From: JAYREN01 sp963663375
GTDB lineage: Bacteria > Acidobacteriota > Holophagae > Holophagales > Holophagaceae
Assembly: GCA_963663375.1 (NCBI GenBank)
Contig: OY760195.1
Location: forward strand, 2,790,001 to 2,854,000
Direction of reading: 5' to 3'
DNA: 64,000 nt
The position numbers and the translations under genes are program-made. This document shows positions 56,776 through 64,000 of this stretch, piece by piece (positions within the stretch are counted from its first letter, which is position 1; each line of letters starts with the position of its first letter). Below the pieces are notes generated by a model. That model was not told the origin of the DNA and made no database searches. It was given only the letters and a program-made list of their open reading frames with translations.

Positions 56776-59556
56776 CTAGAAGCGGATTCCCAGGGTGAGG
56801 GACAGGCTTCGGGGGGTGCCGTAGTCCATGAAGGACCGCGCCTGGCCGAAAGTGGCAGCATTGGCGGGGTTCCAGGCCGCGTCAAACGTGGCGGCTGGCG
56901 CGAAGGCCGTGTCCCAGCTGAGGAGCTGCTGGTGGTTGAAGATGTTGGTCACCGTGGCCTTCAGGTAGGCGCGAACGGGGGTGTTGAAGGCCTTGAACAT
57001 GGGCAGATCCTGGCTGAGGGCCAGGTCAACATACTTCGCGGCGTTGAACCGACCCGAGCCCCGCTCGCCCAGGTGCTGGGTGGTGGTCCAGTTCGAGGGA
57101 AAGAAGGGGGCGATGGCAGTCATGGGCAGGATGCGGACCTTGTCATATGTCGCGGCTCCATCGAAACGGAACACTAGGCCCAGGTTGCTGGTGCCCAGGA
57201 AAGTCTTCTTTTCGTAGTTGAACATCACCCGGGCCCGCAGCGGCACATGGCCCTGGAGGAAGCCTTCCGGATTGGTGAGGGAAGAATCGTAGATCGGTTG
57301 CCCCTCGATCACGGTGAAATAGGCCAGGCCCTCACCCTTGCCAGGAACGTTGGTGGATTCGCCTTCGTAGTTGCCCCTGAGACGGCTCCAGGTGACATTG
57401 CCTTCCAGGGTCCAGGCTCCCCGGCTGAGCTGGCCATCCAGTTCCAGGCCCCGGTAGGTGCGGGTGGCCAGGGGACTGTTGTCCCAGACGTTCAGGTATT
57501 CGCCATCGGCGTTTACGCCATCGTTACCGATACGGGAGTCAAGCATATCTGCCCAGGTCTTCTGCACGCCCGTGAGGCGCAGGAAGCCCGCGGCCTGCCC
57601 GAGCGTGAAGCCATACTGAAGGTTGGCCTGCACTTCATCGACCCGGGGGGGCTTCAGGTTGGGGTCGAGGCGGACGCTTCGAGTGGCGTCATAGGTGGTG
57701 GAGGGGCCATACAGGCTCGGATCGTCGAGTTGGGCGAAGGGCACGGCCGCTGGGGATAGGGCCGCAGAGTCCTGGCGCACCGGGCTCCCCTGATGGGTGA
57801 CCCGGTTCATGATGGTTTCCAGGGGACGGCCGTTGTAGCGGGCCCAGGAGAGTCCGGCCACCCAGGTGCGGTTGCCGCTGGGATCGAGCCTCAGGCTGAC
57901 CCGCGGGCTCAGGGCATTCGTGGAGAAGGTTTTGTCTCCCACCTCCGTGAAGCCCCGGTAGAAGTCCTGCCGAAGGCCCAGGGTCATGCTGAAGCGGTCA
58001 TTCACCACCCACTGATCGCTGAGGAAGAAGCCGAGGGATTCGTTCTTCGCCTCTCCGGGGGTGGGGGTGTAGACCGAGCGCCATTCGGGCACGGCGGTGC
58101 GGGTGGCGAGGTCGACGTTCTTTACCACGATCTGAACGCCGGTGGGAGAGGGCACCCCGGATTCATGCACGAGCCCTTGGTAGAGCTGAAAGCCCGCTTC
58201 GGTGGTGTGCTGGCCGAGGCCGTCCCAGAGCAGCGTCAGCTTGCCGTCGAGAGTCCTGTTCTTCCGAGTGTCCATCTGTCCGGAGAAGTAGGCGTTCTGG
58301 AACACGAAGGACTGAACGAGGTCAGAAGCATAGATGGAACTGCCCTTGGCGGGATCCACCAAAACCGTCAGTTCCTGGCTTTTTTGCCCGTACTTGAACT
58401 CGGTGGCGATGGCGGGGCTCCAGAGCGCACGCCAGGTGAGGTTCCAGAAGGTGGAGGTGCTCTTCTGGGGCGCCAGGGCGGCCAGTTCGCCGGCATCATA
58501 GGCGCGATTCTCGTCGTCGATGCGGGCGGTGTTGTAGGCAGCGATCAGGCTTTGGTTGGCCGTGGGGGACCAGGTGAGCTTGAGGTGGGTGCGGGCCTCG
58601 TCCGTGGTCGCAGTGTAGGGATGAGGGATGCTCCCGGCGGCGGTGCCTGCGAGGGTCCTGGGCATGTCCACGCCGGTGGCGTAATGGGCGGCGGCGAACC
58701 AGAGACGGTCCTTGACGATGTAGCCGCCCACTGTGGTCGAAAGTGCGGTGTTCAGGGTGTCCGAAACGCCTTCCCTGGACTGGAGGGGAGCCATGGCGTT
58801 CCAGGAGGCCTTGTTCAACGCCCAGCGGACTTGGCCGGTAAAGGCGTTGCCACCGCTCATGGTGACAGCGTTGAGCACGCCGCCTTCCACGTTGCCATAC
58901 TCCGCCGGCAGGGCGCCCCGGATGATTTCCACCTGCTCGATGAAATCGTCAATAATGCGGACGCCTCGGTCGTTGTAGACGTTGTCCGAGATATTCTGGC
59001 CGTCCATCAGGTACAGGCTCTGGCTGGTCATGGCGCCGCGGATCTGGGTGCGGCCACCCACGCCCGTGGTGATGCCGGGGGCGAGCAGGGCCAGGGCCTC
59101 CATGGAGCGTCCCGTGGGGAGCGTCTCCACCTTGGCGAGTTCATAGTTGGTGGCGGTGCGGGATTCCGTGCGCTCTCCTGCAGGGGCGGAAGCAACCACT
59201 TCCACCGTGGCTCCCGGTGCATCCTCTTTGAGAATGATGCGAGGCGCGAAGGTCTGGCCGACCCCCACCACCTGCTTGACGGTGGTGGTCTGGAAACCGG
59301 CGGCGGTCACTTCGATCACATAGCTGCCGGGGGGCAGCATGCGGGCGATGAAGCGCCCCTCCTCGTTGGTCATGCAGACCCGCGGCCACTGGATGCTGGG
59401 AGACAGCAAGCGCACCGTGGCCTTGGCAACGGGTTTGCCCTCCCGGGAAAGGATGTTGCCCACGACGTTGGCCGTCTGGGTGCCCTGGGAAAAGAGGGCG
59501 CTGCTGGCCAAAAGGCACAGGCCCACCCGGCCGAGGATTTTGTTCGTGTCGGTCAT
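56776..59556 (-). CDS. TonB-dependent receptor with carboxypeptidase-regulatory-like N-terminal domain
   Basis: The 926-residue protein has a signal peptide (VGLCLLASSALFSQG). It then has a carboxypeptidase-D-regulatory-like domain (NVVGNILSREGKPVAKATVRLL, about residues 30-115), a plug domain (QIRGAMTSQSLYLMDGQNISDN near 170-190, then VEIIRGALPAEYGN), and a long barrel ending SLTLGIRF. This Oar/SusC-like layout is common in Acidobacteriota. It imports a ligand with energy from TonB; the substrate cannot be read. A 25-bp palindrome lies 88 bp upstream of the start codon. Confidence 0.9.
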   Translation of the reverse strand: MTDTNKILGRVGLCLLASSALFSQGTQTANVVGNILSREGKPVAKATVRLLSPSIQWPRVCMTNEEGRFIARMLPPGSYVIEVTAAGFQTTTVKQVVGVGQTFAPRIILKEDAPGATVEVVASAPAGERTESRTATNYELAKVETLPTGRSMEALALLAPGITTGVGGRTQIRGAMTSQSLYLMDGQNISDNVYNDRGVRIIDDFIEQVEIIRGALPAEYGNVEGGVLNAVTMSGGNAFTGQVRWALNKASWNAMAPLQSREGVSDTLNTALSTTVGGYIVKDRLWFAAAHYATGVDMPRTLAGTAAGSIPHPYTATTDEARTHLKLTWSPTANQSLIAAYNTARIDDENRAYDAGELAALAPQKSTSTFWNLTWRALWSPAIATEFKYGQKSQELTVLVDPAKGSSIYASDLVQSFVFQNAYFSGQMDTRKNRTLDGKLTLLWDGLGQHTTEAGFQLYQGLVHESGVPSPTGVQIVVKNVDLATRTAVPEWRSVYTPTPGEAKNESLGFFLSDQWVVNDRFSMTLGLRQDFYRGFTEVGDKTFSTNALSPRVSLRLDPSGNRTWVAGLSWARYNGRPLETIMNRVTHQGSPVRQDSAALSPAAVPFAQLDDPSLYGPSTTYDATRSVRLDPNLKPPRVDEVQANLQYGFTLGQAAGFLRLTGVQKTWADMLDSRIGNDGVNADGEYLNVWDNSPLATRTYRGLELDGQLSRGAWTLEGNVTWSRLRGNYEGESTNVPGKGEGLAYFTVIEGQPIYDSSLTNPEGFLQGHVPLRARVMFNYEKKTFLGTSNLGLVFRFDGAATYDKVRILPMTAIAPFFPSNWTTTQHLGERGSGRFNAAKYVDLALSQDLPMFKAFNTPVRAYLKATVTNIFNHQQLLSWDTAFAPAATFDAAWNPANAATFGQARSFMDYGTPRSLSLTLGIRF

Positions 59557-59643
59557 TGAGGAAGCTCCAGGCCCTTTGTCGCCCAGGGCTGCGGGCCGGC
59601 AATCCGTGGATTGGATTTTGCCGATATGAAAATTGAATCTGAA

Positions 59644-59668
59644 AAATTTAGACGATTCGTCTAAATTT
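59644..59668. promoter_or_regulatory. 25-bp perfect palindrome upstream of the TonB receptor
   Basis: Two exact 12-bp arms (AAATTTAGACGA at 59644-59655 and its complement at 59657-59668) flank a single T. A further half-site (TTTAGAC) follows directly at 59666-59672. It lies in the AT-rich upstream region of the receptor gene and has the form of a TetR-type operator (TAGACGANTCGTCTA). No regulator gene is adjacent. Confidence 0.65.
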
Positions 59669-59795
59669 AGACATTCCCATCTTATCGACTGAAAAGCCCT
59701 CGACTTGATGGCATGGCTTTTCTATGACAGATTCAGAGACCTTTTTCCCTGAACATGGCAATCCATGGGGAATTGTCACGTTCAAAAGGGGCTCT

Positions 59796-60950
59796 TCACG
59801 GCTCGGTGACTTCTGGCAGTTCCCAGGCTTCCAGCTCCCTCGGCTTGGGGGCTCCGGGAATCAGCTCCATGAGCCAGCCCCGCACATCGTCCAGGCCTTC
59901 CTTGGTAAGAGCGCAGGTGAGGGCGGCGGCGGGGTGTTGGCGTTTCAGGTCCAGGCGCCGGGGGCGGCTCAGGCGGTCCGCCTGGTTCAGGATCAGGAGC
60001 CGGGGCTGGTCCCCGCAGCCGATGTCCCGCAGGGTGGCACCCACCACCTTGAGCTGGTCCTCCAGCTCGGGGCTGGCGGCGTCCGCCACCACCAGCAGGG
60101 CGTCGGCGGTGCGCACTTCCCCCAGGGTGCTGCGGAAGGCGGCCACGAGCTGGTGGGGCAGCTTGCGGATGAAGCCCACGGTATCGCTCACCAGCACGTG
60201 GCGGGGCTCGTTGGCGCCTTCATCCCACCCCAGCCAGGCCTTGCGGGTAGTGGTGTCCAGGGTGGCAAAGAGCATGTCCTGGGGTTCGCCCTCGCCAGTA
60301 AGGGCCTTCAGCAGGCTGGTCTTGCCCGCGTTGGTGTAGCCCACCAGGGAGATGCGGGGGATGCCCGGGGCGCGGCCCTGGCGCTGGGTTTCCCGCACCT
60401 GCTCCAGGTGCTGCAGTTCCTTTTTTAACTGGCTGATGCGCAGGCGGGTCATGCGCCGGTCAACTTCGATCTGGGTTTCGCCGGGGCCACCCCGCAGGCC
60501 CACACCGCCGCCTTGACGCTCGAGGTGGGTCCAGGCGCCCTTGAGGCGGGGCAGTTCGTACTCGTAGCGGGCCAGTTCAACCTGGGCCTTGGCCTCCCGG
60601 GTCTTGGCCCGCTGCTCGAAGATCGCCAGGATGAGGCCCGTGCGGTCCAGGCAGGTCATCCCGGTAGTCTTTTCGATGTTGCGCACCTGACTGCCGGACA
60701 GTTCGTCATCGCAGATGAGGATCACGGCGCCCAGGCGCCGGGCCGCATCGGCCACGGCCTCGATCTGGCCCTTGCCGTAGTAGGTGCGGGCCTCGATCAC
60801 GGGCCTGCGGAGATGCTGCCTGCCCACCGGCTCCAGGCCGCAGGCTCGGGTGAGCTCCGCCAGTTCATCCAGATGCTCGCCGATGGCTTCCTCGTGGTCC
60901 TGGGGGCCCTGGCGGGCGAGGAGGAAGCTGCGGGTCGGGCGTTCGGTCAT
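59796..60950 (-). CDS. hflX: HflX: ribosome-associated GTPase
   Basis: The 384-residue protein has an N-terminal HflX domain (PVIEARTYYGKGQIEAVADA and GPGETQIEVDRR) and a GTPase domain with G1 GYTNAGKTSLLKAL near residue 205, DTVGF (G3) and LNQADR (G4). HflX splits ribosomes after stress in the cytoplasm. Size and motifs are normal. It is followed by the receptor gene on the same strand after a 239-bp region, so they are probably separate transcripts. Confidence 0.94.
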   Translation of the reverse strand: MTERPTRSFLLARQGPQDHEEAIGEHLDELAELTRACGLEPVGRQHLRRPVIEARTYYGKGQIEAVADAARRLGAVILICDDELSGSQVRNIEKTTGMTCLDRTGLILAIFEQRAKTREAKAQVELARYEYELPRLKGAWTHLERQGGGVGLRGGPGETQIEVDRRMTRLRISQLKKELQHLEQVRETQRQGRAPGIPRISLVGYTNAGKTSLLKALTGEGEPQDMLFATLDTTTRKAWLGWDEGANEPRHVLVSDTVGFIRKLPHQLVAAFRSTLGEVRTADALLVVADAASPELEDQLKVVGATLRDIGCGDQPRLLILNQADRLSRPRRLDLKRQHPAAALTCALTKEGLDDVRGWLMELIPGAPKPRELEAWELPEVTEP

Positions 60951-60974
60951 GGTTTCGAGGGTACCTGAAAAGGG

Positions 60975-61290
60975 TTAGGAGCCCGTCCACGTATTCTGCG
61001 GGAACCGCGTTGAGTGCAAAGGGCTTGATGGCACGAAGGCGCGTGAGAGGCGATGCGGGTCCATCGTCCGAACGCGCCGACACAGCCAGCGAGCCCTTTG
61101 CGCTCAACCCTTCGGGCTGGGGCGCCAGCCGTCGCGATGCTGCATCAGGCTCCTTGTCCTTGGGGCCACCAAATTTCAACTTGTCTCGCGTATCGGCGAA
61201 GCCGATACCGAGAGGGCCTTCGTCGCCTTCCTTGCCTCGCTCGGCTGGCACCCCAGCGCGGCCCCGCATAATACTTGGACGGGCTCCTAA
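60975..61290. repeat. 316-bp MITE-like element with long imperfect terminal inverted repeats
   Basis: The left end begins TTAGGAGCCCGTCCACGTAT and the right end, read in reverse, begins TTAGGAGCCCGTCCAAGTAT. Similarity continues through TGCGGG and CCGCG for about 38 bp with a few mismatches. The inside has no credible gene. Its size, the terminal repeats and its place between two genes suggest a miniature transposable element or another dispersed repeat. Because the TTA/TAA outer bases are part of the repeats, no target duplication can be claimed. Confidence 0.7.
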
Positions 61291-61350
61291 GGTCGCTGTT
61301 CTCAAGGTGCGGTCCGAGTGGGACGATGCAAGAGGCAGCTGGTGGAGTCC

Positions 61351-62667
61351 ATGGCCCTATTCAGTTTCGGAAAGGACAAGCAGGATGGCGGAACCTCCGA
61401 CCTAGTGATGGCCTACCTCGAGGAGGCCCAGCGGGTCCGCAGTCCTTTCTTCATCCAGGATGGGCGCAAGATGGACCGGGCGGGGGTGCTCCAGTCCATG
61501 GACGAAGAGGCCGGAACCCTCAACCTGCAAATGGGCGGCCCCTATGCGGGGGAGAAGGGCGCCAGGATCGATTTCGTCTTCATCCACGACAACCTGCGTC
61601 TGGGGGCCAATGCCCGGGTATGCGAGATCCGGGGCGGCACCGTGGTCCTGGAGATCCCCAGGGAGCTGGAGCTGTTGGAGCGCCGCAAGCAGCCCCGGGC
61701 GCGCCTCAACCCCAAGGAAGGGGCGACCCTCACGGGGCTGACCAGCCTCTTCGAGGGCGTGGGTATCACCGGCATCTTGGAAAACCTCTCCGAGAGCGGT
61801 TGTCGAGTGCGAGTGGAAAAGGCCATGAACATCAAGGACCAGAAGAAGCTGGGCATCGGCACGGCCCTGGTGCCCGTGGGGCACACTTTCATGATCCTGA
61901 AGCTCAACAAGGTGCCTCGGTGTCCTGCGGTGATGGAGATGGGTGGGCAGGTGGCCTACCTGGACGACAGCAACGGAGGCCTGGCACTAGGCATCCTCTT
62001 CGAGAAATCCGAATTCGCGGGGGCCCTGCGCAGCATGGTCGCCAATCGTGCGGGCAGCATGCCCAGCTCCCTCCCCCCCAAGGCCCGGCGCAAGACCGTG
62101 CTGGACGAACCGGATTCTGAGCCCCCCCCGCGCCCCGAGCGGCCCGTGGAGCCCGTGCCGCAGCCCAAGGCGCCCGAACCCCCCAAGGTGATCGCCGAGG
62201 TACCTTCGGCCCCACCCGCCCCCACCGAAAAGGAATCCCCCCTGCCGGTGGAGCCGGTCCCCAACCGCAACACGGCGCTGGCCCGTCTAAAGAAACGCTC
62301 CCGGGCGGCCGTGGTCCTGGCCTCTGCAGGCCATGGCGAATTCCTCCGTGAGCACCTTGCCGAGGACGGCTATGGTCGAGTTCTCGTGGCGGTTGGGTGG
62401 GACCAAGTCGTTGCCCACCTCCAGGAACCGGCCGTGGGCTTCCTGTTCATCGATACGGAACGTCCGGTGCTGGAGTCCATGGAGATGGTCCAGCGCCTTC
62501 AGGAAGCGGGGCTAGCCCTGCCTCCCGTCATTCTGGCCGCGGAGGAAGTATCCCGATCCCTCGTGCTGGCGGCCCAGCGGGCGGGCGTCACCCACCTGTT
62601 GGTCAAGCCCTATGCCCTGGACGAGTCCTTGTCCCTGCTTCTCGAACAGCAGATGGGACTGGGCTGA
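61351..62667 (+). CDS. PilZ-domain protein with C-terminal receiver-like domain
   Basis: The ATG at 61351 (GGAG upstream) gives 438 residues. The N-terminal part (about 1-105) is a YcgR-like N domain. A PilZ domain follows at about 110-230 with ERRKQPRARL (the RXXXR c-di-GMP motif) and ENLSESGCRV (the N/DXSXXG motif). A proline-rich linker (about 240-320) leads to a receiver-like fold (AAVVLASAGHGEFLREHL, FLFIDTE, LLVKPYALDE). The phosphoacceptor Asp in FLFIDTE and the Lys in LVKPY are present. It may link c-di-GMP and phosphorelay signals, possibly responding to the cyclase at 37-38.8 kb. Confidence 0.83.
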   Translation: MALFSFGKDKQDGGTSDLVMAYLEEAQRVRSPFFIQDGRKMDRAGVLQSMDEEAGTLNLQMGGPYAGEKGARIDFVFIHDNLRLGANARVCEIRGGTVVLEIPRELELLERRKQPRARLNPKEGATLTGLTSLFEGVGITGILENLSESGCRVRVEKAMNIKDQKKLGIGTALVPVGHTFMILKLNKVPRCPAVMEMGGQVAYLDDSNGGLALGILFEKSEFAGALRSMVANRAGSMPSSLPPKARRKTVLDEPDSEPPPRPERPVEPVPQPKAPEPPKVIAEVPSAPPAPTEKESPLPVEPVPNRNTALARLKKRSRAAVVLASAGHGEFLREHLAEDGYGRVLVAVGWDQVVAHLQEPAVGFLFIDTERPVLESMEMVQRLQEAGLALPPVILAAEEVSRSLVLAAQRAGVTHLLVKPYALDESLSLLLEQQMGLG

Positions 62668-62699
62668 CTTTAGGTCACCATGGGACCAAAGGTCCCTCC

Positions 62700-63770
62700 A
62701 TGCGCCTGAATCTACGCAATTCCAAGGTTGTTCGTGTGCTCATTTTGGTGGCCCCCGTGCTGGGTCTCCTAGTTCTGCACCTGGCAACCGACTTTGGCCT
62801 ACGGGATGTGCGGGCCCTGGGAAGGTATTTCCGGTACCGAAAGGACGCCTCTGTCAGGATTTGGCAGGGACCCGAGTCCCAGGGAAAGCTCACGGATTTC
62901 CTGCCCATGGGTGGGGATTCGCTTCTGGTGCTGCGCGAAGGCGGACTCTGCGTTGCGGAGGCCGGGGCCCTCCGCGCCCTGGGCGATTCCCAAGGAGTGC
63001 TTCGATTCTTTCCCATGGCAGCAGGCGGCCCCCACTGGGCCGCGGGTACCTATCACCGGGTGTTGGCCTGGGACGGGGCCCGAGGAATGCAGCATTCCCT
63101 GAGCGTGGAGGGTGCCGTCTGGGGGGTGCGGGGCGATCGGGAGCGCCCGATCGTGGCCATCGAGGGCGCCGATCCGGGTGCGGGGGTTGTGCGCTGCTTC
63201 CGTCGCACAGGCGCGGGTTCCTACGATCTCGAGGGGCCGACGATTCCCATCACGCTGGATCGGTGGAGTGCCTTCGATCTCTCGCCCAATGGTCAGCGGA
63301 TCCTGGCCAACCTGCCGAACGGGAAGGGCGTGGCGGTGTGGTCCCTGGGCGATGGTCAGTGCCTCGCCACTTGGCCCACGGAACGTTCGGCCCGGATTCT
63401 CTGTTTCCTGGACGATGACCGAGTCCTCTTCGATCAGGGACCAACCCTGAAGGGCTTGGATGGGGCCTATGCGGATGTCCGCAACCGCCTGGTGATGGCT
63501 CGAGTGGGCGGGTCCACGACACCCGAAGGGATACTCGAAAACTTTGCAGCGGTGCTGTCCAGCGCCCAGTGGCCGGATCGTCGCCGCTTGGCCTTCTCGG
63601 ACATGGAAGGCCAGGTGCGCGTGGTGGAACTGGCGCCGCAGCCCAGATTGGCGGCTACCTTTGCCCCGAAGGGGCGGGGCATTCCCTGGCGACTCCGCCC
63701 GGAGGGGAAACGCTTGTGGGTGCTGCTTAAGAGTGATGAATACCGGCTCGAAGGCTACGACGTGCCGTGA
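62700..63770 (+). CDS. Membrane-anchored protein with WD40/beta-propeller-like C terminus
   Basis: The 356-residue protein starts MRLNLRNSKVVRVLILVAPV. It has one helix at about residues 11-28 and an extracytoplasmic domain with repeated short segments such as MGGDSLLVLREGGLCVAEAG, FDLSPNGQRILANLPNGKG and FSDMEGQVRVVELAP, which look like the blades of a beta-propeller. I recognise no specific family. It follows the PilZ gene by 32 bp and may be cotranscribed. Function unknown. Confidence 0.6.
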   Translation: MRLNLRNSKVVRVLILVAPVLGLLVLHLATDFGLRDVRALGRYFRYRKDASVRIWQGPESQGKLTDFLPMGGDSLLVLREGGLCVAEAGALRALGDSQGVLRFFPMAAGGPHWAAGTYHRVLAWDGARGMQHSLSVEGAVWGVRGDRERPIVAIEGADPGAGVVRCFRRTGAGSYDLEGPTIPITLDRWSAFDLSPNGQRILANLPNGKGVAVWSLGDGQCLATWPTERSARILCFLDDDRVLFDQGPTLKGLDGAYADVRNRLVMARVGGSTTPEGILENFAAVLSSAQWPDRRRLAFSDMEGQVRVVELAPQPRLAATFAPKGRGIPWRLRPEGKRLWVLLKSDEYRLEGYDVP

Positions 63771-64000
63771 CTATCGCGCCTTGTAGGCTGCCCTCACAAT
63801 CATCCTCGGCGGCAGATCGGCGCTGAGGAGTTCCCAGTCCTGGCCCGCGAACCGAAAGCGCACCGGGATGACCCAGCTGGCCGTATAGCGCCAGTAGGTA
63901 GCCTCGGGGGTCTTCAGCAGCGCGTCTCCCCGGTTCACCTTCACCCGCCAGCCTTGGGGCGCCTTCTGCGAAAGAGGCATGGCCTCCGGGGCCACCAGCC
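63771..64000 (-). CDS. C-terminal part of an unidentified protein running off the window
   Basis: The reading frame is open from the right edge to a TAG at 63771-63773. It gives at least 76 residues with segments such as PQGWRVKVNRGDALLKTPEATYW and RFRFAGQDWELLSADLPPRMI, in which basic residues and aromatic strands alternate. The stop touches the preceding gene's stop without a gap (convergent). The N-terminal part is outside the window and no family is recognised. Confidence 0.55.
   Translation of the reverse strand, partial: LVAPEAMPLSQKAPQGWRVKVNRGDALLKTPEATYWRYTASWVIPVRFRFAGQDWELLSADLPPRMIVRAAYKAR

Noticed and set aside
59557..59795. Cobalamin riboswitch upstream of the TonB receptor
   Set aside because: The conserved B12-box is absent; the only clear structure is the 25-bp palindrome.
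1..64000. rRNA and tRNA genes
   Set aside because: I looked for conserved cores such as TTCGAATC-type T-arms and rRNA landmarks in the intergenic gaps and saw nothing convincing. A dedicated tRNA search would be needed to exclude a small gene.

Overview
The window looks like chromosomal DNA from an acidobacterium of the Holophagae, most likely Geothrix-like. The sequence is GC-rich with strong third-position GC. It carries an OmcA/MtrC-type decaheme cytochrome beside other multiheme lipoproteins, a fused CcsBA cytochrome c assembly protein, nitrite-ammonification genes, and a large TonB-dependent receptor with an N-terminal carboxypeptidase-regulatory-like domain. The taxonomic call is inference from gene content; no rRNA or tRNA gene was seen.

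Layout. 1-8.5 kb: an outer-membrane electron-transfer locus (a beta-barrel porin, two small multiheme lipoproteins and a decaheme surface lipoprotein) ending in a strong terminator, followed by ccsBA. 8.6-15.4 kb: a CusCBA-type copper/silver efflux operon bracketed by a small Cys-rich secreted protein and a YHS/TRASH-like metal-binding protein. 15.5-16.1 kb: a scramblase-related protein. 16.2-25.3 kb: a nitrite and nitrosative-stress region. On the minus strand lie an outer-membrane protein, a PLP enzyme, a Crp/Fnr regulator, an Rrf2 regulator with a cysteine cluster, two NrfH-type tetrahemes and NrfA. Divergently lie hcp and two cupins, and then a hemerythrin-type RIC protein. The divergent intergenic region holds two 5-4-5 palindromes of the Crp/Fnr superfamily type.

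25.3-33.1 kb: minus-strand metabolic genes (an isocitrate/isopropylmalate-type dehydrogenase, an HMG-CoA-lyase-type enzyme, a class III CoA-transferase and a two-subunit aconitase-family hydro-lyase), interrupted by an unrelated AT-richer secreted protein and a 250-bp inverted-repeat element. Together they suggest an uncharacterised route for branched or C5-C6 dicarboxylic acids. 33.2-38.8 kb: an rRNA/tRNA methyltransferase, a TPR protein, recN and a membrane diguanylate cyclase. 38.9-44.7 kb: a SAM-I riboswitch drives a methionine operon (a homocysteine-methyltransferase-like/MetF fusion, a [2Fe-2S] ferredoxin and full-length metH).

44.7-56.7 kb: housekeeping genes (UDG-like protein, pseudouridine synthase, fabG-like, an OmpA protein, an mscL with a zinc-ribbon tail, folD, rimP-nusA-infB, a pseudopilin and a small membrane protein). 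56.8-64 kb: a TonB-dependent receptor with a 25-bp palindrome upstream, hflX, a 316-bp MITE-like element, a PilZ/receiver-like protein, a membrane-anchored protein with repeat-like strands, and a gene running off the end.

How the parts fit: the cytochrome conduit, CcsBA and NrfHA all depend on periplasmic c-type heme attachment. The paired regulators, the Fnr-type boxes, Hcp, RIC and NrfA form a plausible regulon for respiring nitrite to ammonium while limiting NO damage. CusCBA protects the periplasm from copper, which can impair cytochrome assembly.
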